DNA of 64,000 bases from Oerskovia paurometabola (lineage in GTDB: Bacteria > Actinomycetota > Actinomycetes > Actinomycetales > Cellulomonadaceae): assembly GCF_016907365.1 (NCBI RefSeq), contig NZ_JAFBBV010000001.1:2418001-2482000 (forward strand), read 5' to 3'. Below are positions 53,995-62,158 of the stretch, piece by piece. Every line of letters begins with the position of its first letter. Positions within the stretch are counted from its first letter, which is position 1. The notes beneath the pieces are model-generated. The model was not told where the DNA came from and did not search any database. It worked only from the letters and a program-made list of their open reading frames with translations. The position numbers and the translations under genes were made by a program.

Positions 53995-54489
53995 TCACTC
54001 CGCCTCAGGCAGTCGTCCTGACGCCTCGTCGACCACCTGCGGGTCGAGCGGGGCCTGGCCGAGCGACGCCTGCATCCTGCGCAGCCGCGCCCTCGTCCAG
54101 CGGAAGACCAGGTAGTCGGCGACGTTCGCGACGACGACGATCGCCAGCACCAGCCCGACGACGGGCCACCAGCCCCGTGCACCGCCCTGCGACCCGGAAC
54201 CCCAGCCCGTCCCGGCGGCCAGCCCCACGAGGCCCAGCATGATCGCGGCCGTCGTCACGAGCGCGATGAGCCCGTTGAGGAGGAAGTACGTGCGGGGGCG
54301 AGCGAGGCGGATCGGCAGCAGCGACGTGAGCCACTCGGTGACCAGCCCCACGAGCAGCCCGATGCCACCGCTGGCCAGCACCGTGAGCGCCCACATCCCC
54401 GGGTCCCCCGCGCCGGCGTTCGCGACGAGCATCACGACGCCGATCCCGAGGCCGAGGAAGAACGAGTTCACGACGTTCCGGAAGTTCAT
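53995..54489 (-). CDS. DUF3021-like membrane protein
   Basis: A 164-residue protein with four predicted helices (about residues 7-25, 33-52, 69-90, 106-128) and a charged C-terminal tail. It fits the DUF3021 type of small membrane proteins encoded right after LytTR regulators, and here it starts 10 bp after the LytTR gene. In such pairs the membrane partner is thought to restrain the regulator; that is family knowledge, not shown here. Confidence 0.75.
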   Translation of the reverse strand: MNFRNVVNSFFLGLGIGVVMLVANAGAGDPGMWALTVLASGGIGLLVGLVTEWLTSLLPIRLARPRTYFLLNGLIALVTTAAIMLGLVGLAAGTGWGSGSQGGARGWWPVVGLVLAIVVVANVADYLVFRWTRARLRRMQASLGQAPLDPQVVDEASGRLPEAE

Positions 54490-54499
54490 GCGTCCCTCC

Positions 54500-55039
54500 T
54501 CACATCTTCAGCGCGCTGCGCAGGCGCTTCGCGTAGGTCTTGGACACTTCCAGCTCGGTGCCGCCGGTCAGTCGGAGCACGTAGCGCGAGTTGAACCAGG
54601 GCACGATCTCGGTCACGTGCAGGAGGTTCGCGAGCTGTGACTTGTTCACGCGGAGGAACCCCAGCCCGGCCCAGGCCGACTCGTAGTGCGCCAGCGTCTC
54701 GCGCACCCGGTAGCGGCCGGTGGCGGTGCACGCGACGATGCCCTCGGCAGCGGCCTCGAAGTAGCGGACCTCGCGCGGGGCGATGACCGTGAACGACGTC
54801 CCGCTCTGGCCCGTGAGCATGCGTGGCGGGCCCGTGGCCGCGTCCCGCAGCCCTGGCGCGAGCGTCCGCACGACCTCGACGTGGTCGAGCGGGTCGAAGA
54901 TCACGGCGGGTCTGCCCGTGGGGACGTCGAAGCCGCGCTCGACGAGGGCCCATCCGTCGCCGTCCGCGGGGATCCCGACCGCGGCGAGCTCCCGACGGAG
55001 CCTCTCACCCACCGCCGGTGAGCAGACCAGCTGCACCAT
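54500..55039 (-). CDS. LytTR-domain DNA-binding regulator
   Basis: A 179-residue protein with a C-terminal LytTR domain (about residues 80-178): REVRYFEAAAEGIVACTATGR-like start, GLGFLRVNKSQLANL and RLTGGTELEVSKTYAKRL. There is no receiver domain; residues 1-70 are a short unrelated domain. It is encoded with DUF3021, 28 bp after the serine hydrolase gene. The target promoter is not identified; LytTR sites are hard to see by eye. Confidence 0.88.
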   Translation of the reverse strand: MVQLVCSPAVGERLRRELAAVGIPADGDGWALVERGFDVPTGRPAVIFDPLDHVEVVRTLAPGLRDAATGPPRMLTGQSGTSFTVIAPREVRYFEAAAEGIVACTATGRYRVRETLAHYESAWAGLGFLRVNKSQLANLLHVTEIVPWFNSRYVLRLTGGTELEVSKTYAKRLRSALKM

Positions 55040-55067
55040 GGATCGTCCTCGCCCCGTCGTGGACCCA

Positions 55068-56258
55068 CTAGTCCTTCAGCCGGTCGACCAGCAACCGGAC
55101 CTGCACGAGCTCCTCGATCGCCTTCTGGCGGTAGTCGAGCGAGCCGAAGTTCGCGATGTAGTACGTGTCGCCGCTCGGATCGTACAGCGCGTACGTCCCG
55201 GTGGCGCCGACCGCGCCGTGCACGTCGGGCATCGCGAACAGGAGCGGTGAGAGCTCCGAGAAGCGGAGCTGCATCACGCCCATGCCGTAGCCGATGCCCT
55301 TGTCGAGGTCGTGCTCGAAGGTCGTCAGGCCTGCGAGCGTCTCCTCCGAGACGAGGTGGTTGCCCGTCAGAGCCCGCAGGAAGAGCAGCAGGTCGTCCAT
55401 CGTGGTCACCACTCCCCCGCCCGCCCAGTCGACCGAGAGCGCGTTCCGCCGACTGATGTCGACGCCGTCGGCCGTCAGGGACAGGATGTCGGTACCCTCA
55501 CCGAACTCGGACAGGAGATAGCTGTCGGCCATGCCGAGCGGGGTGAACAGGCGGTCGTCGAGGACCTGCGCGTAGGGCGCTCCCTCGATGCGCTCGAGCG
55601 CGAGGCCCAGCAGCACGTAGCCGGTGTCGGAGTACGCGAACGTCTCACCCGGAGCGCCGACCGGTTCTTGGTGGTCACGCGAGAACGCGATGAGCTCCTG
55701 GGGCGTGAAGAGGTGGTCGGGGTCGGCCGCGACCTGCTCCAGGACCGGCGTGCCCGAGGTCACCGGCCCTTCGAAGTAGTCGGCGGCGCCCGACGTGTGC
55801 GACAGGAGCTGCCCCACCGTCACCTCGGACGCGTGATCGGTGCCGTCGACCACGAACAGTCCGTCGAGCGTCTCGGCGTCCAGCCAGGGCGCGACCGGGT
55901 CGTCGAACGTGAGCGTGCCCTCGTCGACGAGCTGCCCGTAGACGGTCGCGAGCATCGTCTTGCCCACGCTCGCCGAGTGGTACGGGCTGTCGGTCCGCGC
56001 AGGGACGAGACTGCCTGACCGCTCGGTGCCGACCGCGTACTGCAGGAGGCGGTCCTGCGGCCCCGAGTACACCGTGAGCAGCGCACTGGAGAGCGTCGGT
56101 TCCTCCTCGACCGCGGTGCGCAGCCGCTCCTCGACGGCCTGGTCGACCTGTGCCCGCGACAGCGGACGGTTCGCGTAGGCCAGCGCCCCTGCTCCGGCCA
56201 GGAGCAGCGCCGTGACGCCCCCGGTGATCCCCCAGGCGATCTTCCCGTGCCGTCTCAT
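55068..56258 (-). CDS. membrane-anchored serine hydrolase (beta-lactamase/PBP-like family)
   Basis: A 396-residue class C beta-lactamase-type serine hydrolase. An N-terminal anchor or uncleaved signal spans about residues 8-28 (AWGITGGVTALLLAGAGALAY). The catalytic motif is SVGK (in YHSASVGKTMLATVYG), then YSDTGYVLLG (the YxN-like position) and GAVGATGTY in place of KTG. It is probably extracytoplasmic, with D-Ala peptidase or esterase activity. LytTR-DUF3021 follow closely, so an operon is likely. Confidence 0.88.
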   Translation of the reverse strand: MRRHGKIAWGITGGVTALLLAGAGALAYANRPLSRAQVDQAVEERLRTAVEEEPTLSSALLTVYSGPQDRLLQYAVGTERSGSLVPARTDSPYHSASVGKTMLATVYGQLVDEGTLTFDDPVAPWLDAETLDGLFVVDGTDHASEVTVGQLLSHTSGAADYFEGPVTSGTPVLEQVAADPDHLFTPQELIAFSRDHQEPVGAPGETFAYSDTGYVLLGLALERIEGAPYAQVLDDRLFTPLGMADSYLLSEFGEGTDILSLTADGVDISRRNALSVDWAGGGVVTTMDDLLLFLRALTGNHLVSEETLAGLTTFEHDLDKGIGYGMGVMQLRFSELSPLLFAMPDVHGAVGATGTYALYDPSGDTYYIANFGSLDYRQKAIEELVQVRLLVDRLKD

Positions 56259-56455
56259 AACTTCTCCTCGTGCGCTCGTCGAGCGTTCCCGGCGGAGCGC
56301 TCGGTGACACGGCGAACGTACGGAGGGGGCAGGGCGCCGGGGAACGGGCTCGGGCCGAGAGGTCGTCGAGGCGGGCTGAGTGGTCGTCGGGGAGAGGTCA
56401 CCGTCCGGCGGGCTGCCGACGCTGGCGGGAACCGTGCCGACCGTTACTTCGATGG

Positions 56456-56490
56456 TTGACAGTTAGGCCTCAAACCATTAGCGTTCTAAT
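56456..56490 (+). promoter_or_regulatory. leaderless promoter and inverted repeat upstream of marR
   Basis: TTGACA (56456-56461), 17 bp, then TAGCGT (56479-56484), which ends 7 nt before the ATG. The perfect repeat ATTAG-CGTT-CTAAT (56477-56490) overlaps the -10 and could be the MarR operator. Confidence 0.75.
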
Positions 56491-56491
56491 C

Positions 56492-56938
56492 ATGAGCGAA
56501 CAGGGCATCGGACTCACCAGCAGCCTCGAGCTCGTCCGTTGGATCGGATGGGCTCAGCGCAAGGTCGGCGAGGAGTGGATCCGCGAGCGCGATCTCAGCC
56601 ACGAGCAGGCCTTCGTGCTCGGGTACCTGGTGCAGAACCCCGGTGCGATCCAGCGCGACATCGCAACGGTCAGCCGGACCAGCGCGGCGAGCGTCTCGAG
56701 CCTCCTGCAGGGGCTCGAGCGCCGCGGTCTCATCGAGCGCCGCACGCAGAGCGGTGACGAACGCCGCAAGCGTGTCTTCGCGACCCCGGCGGGGACCGAG
56801 CTCATCGCCGGCTTCGACGTCGCGATGGCCGAGGCCGACGAGACGATCCTCGCCCCGTTGACCCCCGAGGAACGGGCCACCCTGCTCGCCCTGCTCACGA
56901 AGATCACCGCAGAGCTGCCGCAACCCACCCGCTCGTAG
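56492..56938 (+). CDS. MarR family transcriptional regulator
   Basis: A 148-residue winged-helix regulator. The recognition helix is about residues 53-77 (IATVSRTSAASVSSLLQGLERRG) and the wing is RRTQSGDERRKRVFAT. It precedes a MATE exporter gene on the same strand by 95 bp and probably controls it together with itself. The ATG is the only sensible start and lies directly at the expected transcription start. Confidence 0.92.
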   Translation: MSEQGIGLTSSLELVRWIGWAQRKVGEEWIRERDLSHEQAFVLGYLVQNPGAIQRDIATVSRTSAASVSSLLQGLERRGLIERRTQSGDERRKRVFATPAGTELIAGFDVAMAEADETILAPLTPEERATLLALLTKITAELPQPTRS

Positions 56939-56941
56939 CCG

Positions 56942-56960
56942 GAGGGGCGCTGCGCCCCTC
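56942..56960 (+). terminator. short hairpin between marR and MATE gene
   Basis: GAGGGGCG/CGCCCCTC with a 3-nt loop directly after the marR stop; probably a weak or partial terminator. Confidence 0.4.
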
Positions 56961-57033
56961 ACCGACCACCCCGTCCAACCCGCCGCGTCGGCGTCCGCCG
57001 CCGCGCGCTCGAACCTGCCCGAAAGGAGCCGTC

Positions 57034-58479
57034 ATGACCTCCAGCACCCTCGAACCCACGGTGCCGACGGACGACGTCGGCACCAACCACTGGTACCTCG
57101 CGTCCGCGCCCGTCGTCCGCGCCCTGGTGCACCTGTGCGTGCCCATGGCGGCCGCGATGATCGTCGGCGCCGTCTACAACGTCGTCAACGCCGGATTCAT
57201 CGGCTCGTTGCACGACAGCGCACTGCTCGCGGCGGTCACGCTCGGCACGCCTCTGCTCGGGCTCGTCATGGCGATCGGCGGCGTGTTCGGCGTCGGCGGC
57301 GGCGCGCTCGTCTCCCGGATGCTCGGCGCGGTGGACCGCGACCCGGCACAGACCGACGAGATCAAGCACGTCTCGTCGTTCGCCGTCTGGGGATCGGTGA
57401 TCGCCGGGGCCGTCGTCGGCGGCCTCGGCCTGCTCCTGCTACACCCCCTCGTGTCCCTTCTCGGCGCGGACGCCGCCGCCGCGCCCGCGACGAAGGCCTA
57501 CGTGGGCGTCATGCTCGCCTTCGTGCCGGTGCTGACCGCGGCGTTCTGCCTCGAACAGCTCGTGCGCGCCGAGGGTGCCGCCCGCCAGGTGATGATCGGC
57601 CTCATCGGCTCCACGATCGCCAACGTCGTGCTCGACGTCCTGCTCATCCTCGTGCTGCACCAGGGCGTCGCCGGCGCAGCGGTCGCGATGAGCCTGTCGA
57701 ACCTCGGCCTCGTCGCCTACTTCGCCCTCTGGCTGCACCGCAACAGCGAGCACATGAGCCTCGCGCCGCGGTGGTTCACGCTCTCGCCCGCCGTGCTCAA
57801 GCCCGTCTTCGGCGTCGGTGTGAGCGAGCTGCTCCAGGCGTCCTTCCTGATCGTGACGTCCCTGGTGCTCAACAACCTCGCCGTCGCCTACGGCGACAGC
57901 GCGCTCGGGGCCATGGGCGTCGCGGTCCGCATCGCACAGGTGCCCGAGTTCCTCGTCATGGGCGTCACGCTCGGCGTCCTCCCGCTGCTCGCCTACGCGT
58001 ACGGCAAGGGCGACCGGAACCGCCTCCACTCGGCCGTGCGAGTCTCCGCGCTCGCGGTGGGCGGCATCTCGCTGGTCTCGGCGGCGACCGTGCTCGCCTT
58101 CCGTGAGCCCCTGTTCTCCGCGTTCTCGGCCGACCGCTCGATGCTCACGATCGGCGTCACGATCCTCACGGCGCAGCTCGTCGCGATGGTCATGAACGGG
58201 TTCACAGGGCTCCTCACCTCGCTCTTCCAGGCCACGGGGCGCGCGACCCCGGCGATCGTGATCTCGTTGGCGCAGGGCGTCCTCTTCATCCCGATCGTCA
58301 TCCTCGGGAACCTCTGGTTCGGGCTCTCGGGCATCGTCTGGTCGCTGACGGTCTCCGAGTCGGCCGTGCTCCTCGTCGCCGTCGTGATGTGGCTCGTGTC
58401 CCGCCGGGCGATCGATCGCGGGCTCGCCACCGGCAGCGCAGAGCGCGCCGAGCAGTCGCTCGCACCCGCTGCGGCCTGA
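57034..58479 (+). CDS. MATE family efflux transporter
   Basis: A 481-residue membrane protein with about 12 helices and the two MATE repeats (starting ALVHLCVPMAAAMIVGAVYNVVN-like, shown as LVHLCVPMAAAMIVGAVYN, and near PVFGVGVSELLQASFLI). MATE proteins export cationic drugs or metabolites using Na+ or H+ gradients. AAGGAG lies 6 bp upstream of the ATG, in contrast to the leaderless marR. A strong hairpin shared with the tRNA gene follows. Confidence 0.93.
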   Translation: MTSSTLEPTVPTDDVGTNHWYLASAPVVRALVHLCVPMAAAMIVGAVYNVVNAGFIGSLHDSALLAAVTLGTPLLGLVMAIGGVFGVGGGALVSRMLGAVDRDPAQTDEIKHVSSFAVWGSVIAGAVVGGLGLLLLHPLVSLLGADAAAAPATKAYVGVMLAFVPVLTAAFCLEQLVRAEGAARQVMIGLIGSTIANVVLDVLLILVLHQGVAGAAVAMSLSNLGLVAYFALWLHRNSEHMSLAPRWFTLSPAVLKPVFGVGVSELLQASFLIVTSLVLNNLAVAYGDSALGAMGVAVRIAQVPEFLVMGVTLGVLPLLAYAYGKGDRNRLHSAVRVSALAVGGISLVSAATVLAFREPLFSAFSADRSMLTIGVTILTAQLVAMVMNGFTGLLTSLFQATGRATPAIVISLAQGVLFIPIVILGNLWFGLSGIVWSLTVSESAVLLVAVVMWLVSRRAIDRGLATGSAERAEQSLAPAAA

Positions 58480-58548
58480 CCGGGTCTCCGCCTGGGCTCG
58501 TGAACCGCCAGCCGCGGGAGAGACCCGTCGTGGACATCCCGCGACGCA

Positions 58549-58590
58549 GAAGGCCCCCGGCCAGCGTTTCCGCTGGCCGGGGGCCTTCTC
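58549..58590. terminator. bidirectional terminator between MATE gene and tRNA-Val
   Basis: A 19-bp perfect stem (AGAAGGCCCCCGGCCAGCG and complement) with a TTTC loop, serving convergent transcription. Confidence 0.92.
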
Positions 58591-58597
58591 CTTCGGT

Positions 58598-58668
58598 GGG
58601 CGATACTGGGTTCGAACCAGTGACCTCTTCGGTGTGAACGAAGCGCGCTACCACTGCGCCAATCGCCC
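58598..58668 (-). tRNA. tRNA-Val(CAC)
   Basis: Full cloverleaf: acceptor GGGCGAT/ATCGCCC, D arm GCGC, anticodon stem CTTCG/CGAAG with loop TTCACAC (anticodon CAC), T arm ACTGG/CCAGT with TTCGAAC. CCA is not encoded. TAATAT on the minus strand at 58710-58715 is a likely -10. The body is nearly identical to the Val(GAC) tRNAs at 61421 and 62080. Confidence 0.96.
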
Positions 58669-58850
58669 GCTGCGACTGAACCTTCCGGTCCGGCCGTGCG
58701 TCCTGGAAGATATTAGCCGTATTTCGACCCAGATCGCGAACTGGCCTCCGGAGCGGCCTCCCGGCCCGTCGCGACGGGACTCCCCCAGCGTAGCGCTGCG
58801 GGGTCCGCAGCGGCTGGATTCCGGGCCTCACCAGCCCATCGACCCTCCCG

Positions 58851-59720
58851 TCACGGGTCCATGCGCTCCCGCCGACGCCGGTCGAACAGCTCGCGCGCCG
58901 CGAGCGACAGCTCCCCGGCGCGCACGGGGGCGCCGTCGAGCGAGACCACGGGCTGGATGTTGCGCACGCTCCCCGCGAGGGCGAGGCCCATGCCCGAGGA
59001 AGCTCCGCCGTCGGGCCCCGTGGCCACGACCCGGTCGAGGACCGAGAACGGGAGCGCCGCCTCCCGGACGGGCAGCCCGTCCTCCGCGGCCCACTCCAGG
59101 AGGAGCTCGCGCGTGATGCCCGCCAGGCAGCCCGACGAGAGCGGGGGTGTCACGAGCTCGCCGCCGACCTCGACGAGGACGTTCGCACCCGTACCCTCGC
59201 ACAGCTCGCCGACCGTGTTGGCGAGGATGGCCTCGTCGCCGCCGCGTGCGACGGCGTCGGCGAGCGCGACGACGTTCTCGGCGTACGAGGTCGTCTTGAG
59301 CCCGGCCACGGCCGAGCGCTCGTTGCGCACCCAGGGCGAGCGGACGGCGCGGGACGTCGGGCCGGGCGACGCGGGGCCTGCGGCGATGACGATCGTCTCC
59401 GCGCCGTCCTCGCGCCCCGAGCCCAGCGGCCCGAACCCGCCCGTGACCGTGATGCGCAGGCGCCCCGCGCTCTCCCCGGCCGCGGCGAGGACCTGCGCGA
59501 CACCGTCGCGGACGCGCGCCTCGTCAGGCTCCGGCAGCCCCATGCCGGCCGCGGACCGGCCCAGGCGCCGCAGGTGACGTGTCAGGGCGAACGCCTGCCC
59601 GCCGTACACGGCGCACGTCTCGAAGATCCCGTCCCCCACGGTCACCCCGTGGTCGAGCGCGCTCAGCGCGCGCTCCCGCGGCTCGACGAAGGACCCATCC
59701 ACCCACACGACGATCGACAT
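58851..59720 (-). CDS. pabC: aminodeoxychorismate lyase-like aminotransferase class IV
   Basis: A 289-residue fold-type IV PLP enzyme. The PLP lysine is in GLKTTSYAENV; ANTVGELCEGTGANVLVEV and SGCLAGITRELLLEW are family landmarks. Next to pabB (4-bp gap) it most likely releases pyruvate from aminodeoxychorismate to give p-aminobenzoate for folate. A D-amino-acid or branched-chain aminotransferase is the alternative by sequence alone. ATG 59720 starts MSIVVWVDGSF. Confidence 0.88.
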   Translation of the reverse strand: MSIVVWVDGSFVEPRERALSALDHGVTVGDGIFETCAVYGGQAFALTRHLRRLGRSAAGMGLPEPDEARVRDGVAQVLAAAGESAGRLRITVTGGFGPLGSGREDGAETIVIAAGPASPGPTSRAVRSPWVRNERSAVAGLKTTSYAENVVALADAVARGGDEAILANTVGELCEGTGANVLVEVGGELVTPPLSSGCLAGITRELLLEWAAEDGLPVREAALPFSVLDRVVATGPDGGASSGMGLALAGSVRNIQPVVSLDGAPVRAGELSLAARELFDRRRRERMDP

Positions 59721-59724
59721 GACC

Positions 59725-60993
59725 TCAGTCTGCCGCAGGCTCGCCCGTCGCCGCAGACCCGCCCGACGCGAGCGCGACGAGCCGCGCGGCCTTGAGCTCG
59801 GTCTCCTCCCACTCCTCCACGGGGTCGCTCCCCCACGTGATGCCCGCGCCGGTCCCGAACCGCAGCTCGCCGCCGGTCCACCAGAAGGTCCGGATCCCGA
59901 CGGCGAGCTCGGCCTCTCCCGTGGCGCCGTCGACCCAGCCGACGGCCCCGCAGTACGGGCCGCGGGGTCCGCGTTCGAGCTCGCGGATGATCCGCAGCGC
60001 CGACGACTTGGGCGCCCCCGACACCGACGCGGGCGGGAACGTCGCATCGAGCACCTGCCCCCACAGGCCGCCCGGAGCGTCCTCGTCCACGGTCACGCAC
60101 CCCTGTACGCGCGAGACCAGGTGCACGAGGCCCGGGTGCGCCTCGACGGCCAGGAGGTCGGTGACCTCGACCGAGCCCGGCGCGCTCACGCGCTGCAGGT
60201 CGTTGCGCACCAGGTCGGTGATCATGACGTTCTCGGTGCGGTCCTTCTCGCGCAGGCCGTCGACCGTGGGCGCGGTGCCCTTGATGGGCCCCGACGACAG
60301 CACGCCGTCCTCGAGCCGCAGGAACAGCTCGGGCGAGGCCGTCACGACCCACACGGGGTCGACGCCGCTCGCCGCGGGAACCTGGATCGCGCCCGCGTAC
60401 GGGGCGGGGTTGCCGGCCGCGAGGATGCGGGCGAGCGCCCGGGCGTCGGGCTCGCGGTCCCCTGCGGGCAGGGGCGCGGCCAGGACGCGGCAGATGTTCG
60501 CCTGGTAGACGTCCCCCTCGTGCACGGCGTGGCGGACGGCCGCCACGGCGGCCTGGTACTCCTCGCGGGACAGCGAGCTGCGCCAGGCGTCGGGCGCAGG
60601 CCCGCACCAGGCGCCCTCCCCGCCCGACGGCGTCGCGTCCGCGGGCAGGTCGGCCTCGGTCCTCCCGTGGTGGGCGAAGCGCCACGCGCGGGCCCGACCG
60701 CCGTGCGCGGGGTCCTCGAAGTCGGCGACGACGAACCAGAGCCCCTCCGCCAGGCGTGCGGAGTCGACAGCGAGGTCGATGCACTCGACGACGCCTGCGC
60801 CGTGACGGCCGGCGAACGATGCGAAGCCGGCCCCGGTGACGGCAGGTGCGTCGACGGCGAGGCCGGTCGGCCGGGCTGTGCTCGGAGTACGGGCCGCACG
60901 GGCCGTCTCGTGGTCCCCGTGCAGGTCAGAGGGCCGGGGTGCGGGCCGTTCGTCCGCCTCGCGCGGGGCCTCGAAGCGTGACCCGCGCCTCAT
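59725..60993 (-). CDS. pabB: aminodeoxychorismate synthase component I
   Basis: A 422-residue chorismate-binding enzyme. The sequence PIKGTAP has Lys in place of the Ala of anthranilate synthase (PIAGT), which marks aminodeoxychorismate synthases with the covalent-lysine mechanism. ENVMITDLVRNDLQR, DATFPPASVSGAPK and YCGAVGWVD are conserved active-site stretches. ATG 60993 has AGGTGGGG upstream; GTG 61002 is an alternative. Together with the downstream pabC it supplies p-aminobenzoate; no pabA is in the window. Confidence 0.92.
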   Translation of the reverse strand: MRRGSRFEAPREADERPAPRPSDLHGDHETARAARTPSTARPTGLAVDAPAVTGAGFASFAGRHGAGVVECIDLAVDSARLAEGLWFVVADFEDPAHGGRARAWRFAHHGRTEADLPADATPSGGEGAWCGPAPDAWRSSLSREEYQAAVAAVRHAVHEGDVYQANICRVLAAPLPAGDREPDARALARILAAGNPAPYAGAIQVPAASGVDPVWVVTASPELFLRLEDGVLSSGPIKGTAPTVDGLREKDRTENVMITDLVRNDLQRVSAPGSVEVTDLLAVEAHPGLVHLVSRVQGCVTVDEDAPGGLWGQVLDATFPPASVSGAPKSSALRIIRELERGPRGPYCGAVGWVDGATGEAELAVGIRTFWWTGGELRFGTGAGITWGSDPVEEWEETELKAARLVALASGGSAATGEPAAD

Positions 60994-61118
60994 TCGCCCC
61001 ACCTGCCCCGCACCGACGGATCGTCAGGAAGCCGCGGAACTTCGCGGGTCCTGGGGTTCTGGCATCGCTGAGCTGGCACGTGACAACGCTACCGATCCCC
61101 GAGGGGCGGCCCGTCCGG

Positions 61119-61149
61119 TTGGACGCCCGGCGCTTCGGTCCACTAAAGT
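61119..61149 (+). promoter_or_regulatory. promoter of tRNA cluster copy 1
   Basis: TTGGAC (61119-61124), 19 bp, TAAAGT (61144-61149). The same TTGGAC, at the same distance, is found before copy 2 although the spacer sequence differs. Confidence 0.65.
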
Positions 61150-61197
61150 CTGTGACGCGCCGAAAAACGCCGGAGAGATCCGGTCGAGGTCGGTCGC

Positions 61198-61269
61198 GCG
61201 GACGTGGCTCAGTGGTAGAGCATCACCTTGCCAAGGTGAGGGTCGCGGGTTCGAATCCCGTCGTCCGCT
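61198..61269 (+). tRNA. tRNA-Gly(GCC), copy 1
   Basis: Acceptor GCGGACG/CGTCCGC, anticodon stem TCACC/GGTGA with loop TTGCCAA (anticodon GCC), T loop TTCGAAT. CCA is not encoded; discriminator T. Confidence 0.97.
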
Positions 61270-61302
61270 CGGATAGGTCTTCGGACCTGTCGGGTTCGAC
61301 CT

Positions 61303-61373
61303 GGTGGAGTGGCCGAGAGGCGAGGCAGCGGCCTGCAAAGCCGTGCACGTGGGTTCGAATCCCATCTCCACCT
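61303..61373 (+). tRNA. tRNA-Cys(GCA), copy 1
   Basis: Acceptor GGTGGAG/CTCCACC, anticodon loop CTGCAAA (anticodon GCA), discriminator T as expected for Cys, T loop TTCGAAT. CCA is not encoded. Confidence 0.96.
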
Positions 61374-61420
61374 CTCAGCACAGCAGTACCCCTTGCGCTG
61401 TTCTCTCGCAGACCAGCCCT

Positions 61421-61492
61421 GGGCGATTGGCGCAGCGGTAGCGCGCTTCCCTGACACGGAAGAGGTCACTGGTTCGATCCCAGTATCGCCCA
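61421..61492 (+). tRNA. tRNA-Val(GAC), copy 1
   Basis: Acceptor GGGCGAT/ATCGCCC, anticodon stem CTTCC/GGAAG with loop CTGACAC (anticodon GAC), T loop TTCGATC. CCA follows directly (61493-61495), either encoded or by chance. Confidence 0.97.
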
Positions 61493-61499
61493 CCACACG

Positions 61500-61528
61500 A
61501 AGGCCGTCCCCCACCGGGACGGCCTTTT
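61500..61528 (+). terminator. terminator of tRNA cluster copy 1
   Basis: AAGGCCGTCCC/GGGACGGCCTT stem with a CCACC loop, followed by a T run: a classical intrinsic terminator. Confidence 0.92.
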
Positions 61529-61577
61529 CTCATGCCCGGACCTTGGCGTTCCCCGTCGACGTGAGAGGGGTGCTTCC

Positions 61578-61624
61578 GTCCGAGACGGGCGTCCGCGACA
61601 CAGCCCCGGAGACCCGTCTCGGAC
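61578..61624. other. inverted repeat between the two tRNA clusters
   Basis: Perfect 12-bp arms GTCCGAGACGGG/CCCGTCTCGGAC around a 23-nt loop, in the 277-bp unique spacer (61529-61805) between the duplicated units. The spacer has no gene I can support. The hairpin may be a back-up terminator or a remnant of the sequence that separated the copies. Confidence 0.55.
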
Positions 61625-61777
61625 GCAACCACTCATCTCGCGAACCTGCCGGCGGCAGCCTCGCGCGGCGGGCCCGCGCCGGGCGAGCTCGACCGCGCCC
61701 CCGGACGCCCCCTTCACCCCCTCGCGGGGCCCGCGGCGCGCGAAACTACGCCCTCCAGCCCTCTCACCTGGGGCTAT

Positions 61778-61808
61778 TTGGACTCTTGCCCCATCTGTCG
61801 GCTAGAGT
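61778..61808 (+). promoter_or_regulatory. promoter of tRNA cluster copy 2
   Basis: TTGGAC (61778-61783), 19 bp, TAGAGT (61803-61808). The hexamers are kept relative to copy 1 while the flanks differ. Confidence 0.65.
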
Positions 61809-61856
61809 CTGTGACGCGCCGAAAAACGCCGGAGAGATCCGGTCGAGGTCGGTCGC

Positions 61857-61928
61857 GCGGACGTGGCTCAGTGGTAGAGCATCACCTTGCCAAGGTGAGG
61901 GTCGCGGGTTCGAATCCCGTCGTCCGCT
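61857..61928 (+). tRNA. tRNA-Gly(GCC), copy 2
   Basis: Same sequence as the tRNA at 61198-61269. Confidence 0.97.
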
Positions 61929-61961
61929 CGGATAGGTCTTCGGACCTGTCGGGTTCGACCT

Positions 61962-62032
61962 GGTGGAGTGGCCGAGAGGCGAGGCAGCGGCCTGCAAAGC
62001 CGTGCACGTGGGTTCGAATCCCATCTCCACCT
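61962..62032 (+). tRNA. tRNA-Cys(GCA), copy 2
   Basis: Same sequence as the tRNA at 61303-61373. Confidence 0.96.
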
Positions 62033-62079
62033 CTCAGCACAGCAGTACCCCTTGCGCTGTTCTCTCGCAGACCAGCCCT

Positions 62080-62151
62080 GGGCGATTGGCGCAGCGGTAG
62101 CGCGCTTCCCTGACACGGAAGAGGTCACTGGTTCGATCCCAGTATCGCCCA
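62080..62151 (+). tRNA. tRNA-Val(GAC), copy 2
   Basis: Same sequence as the tRNA at 61421-61492, again followed by CCA. Confidence 0.97.
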
Positions 62152-62158
62152 CCACACG

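Larger units (their letters stand above)
61147..61528 (+). repeat. tRNA cluster duplication, copy 1
   Basis: A 382-bp unit holding tRNA-Gly, tRNA-Cys, tRNA-Val and their terminator. It is repeated at 61806-62187, offset 659 bp; I see no difference by eye. Confidence 0.95.

Noticed and set aside
30560..60620. Dispersed repeat family based on GCCCGACGGCG
   Set aside because: The string recurs often, but mostly as Pro-Asp-Gly codons in coding DNA; apart from terminators it has no fixed flanks.
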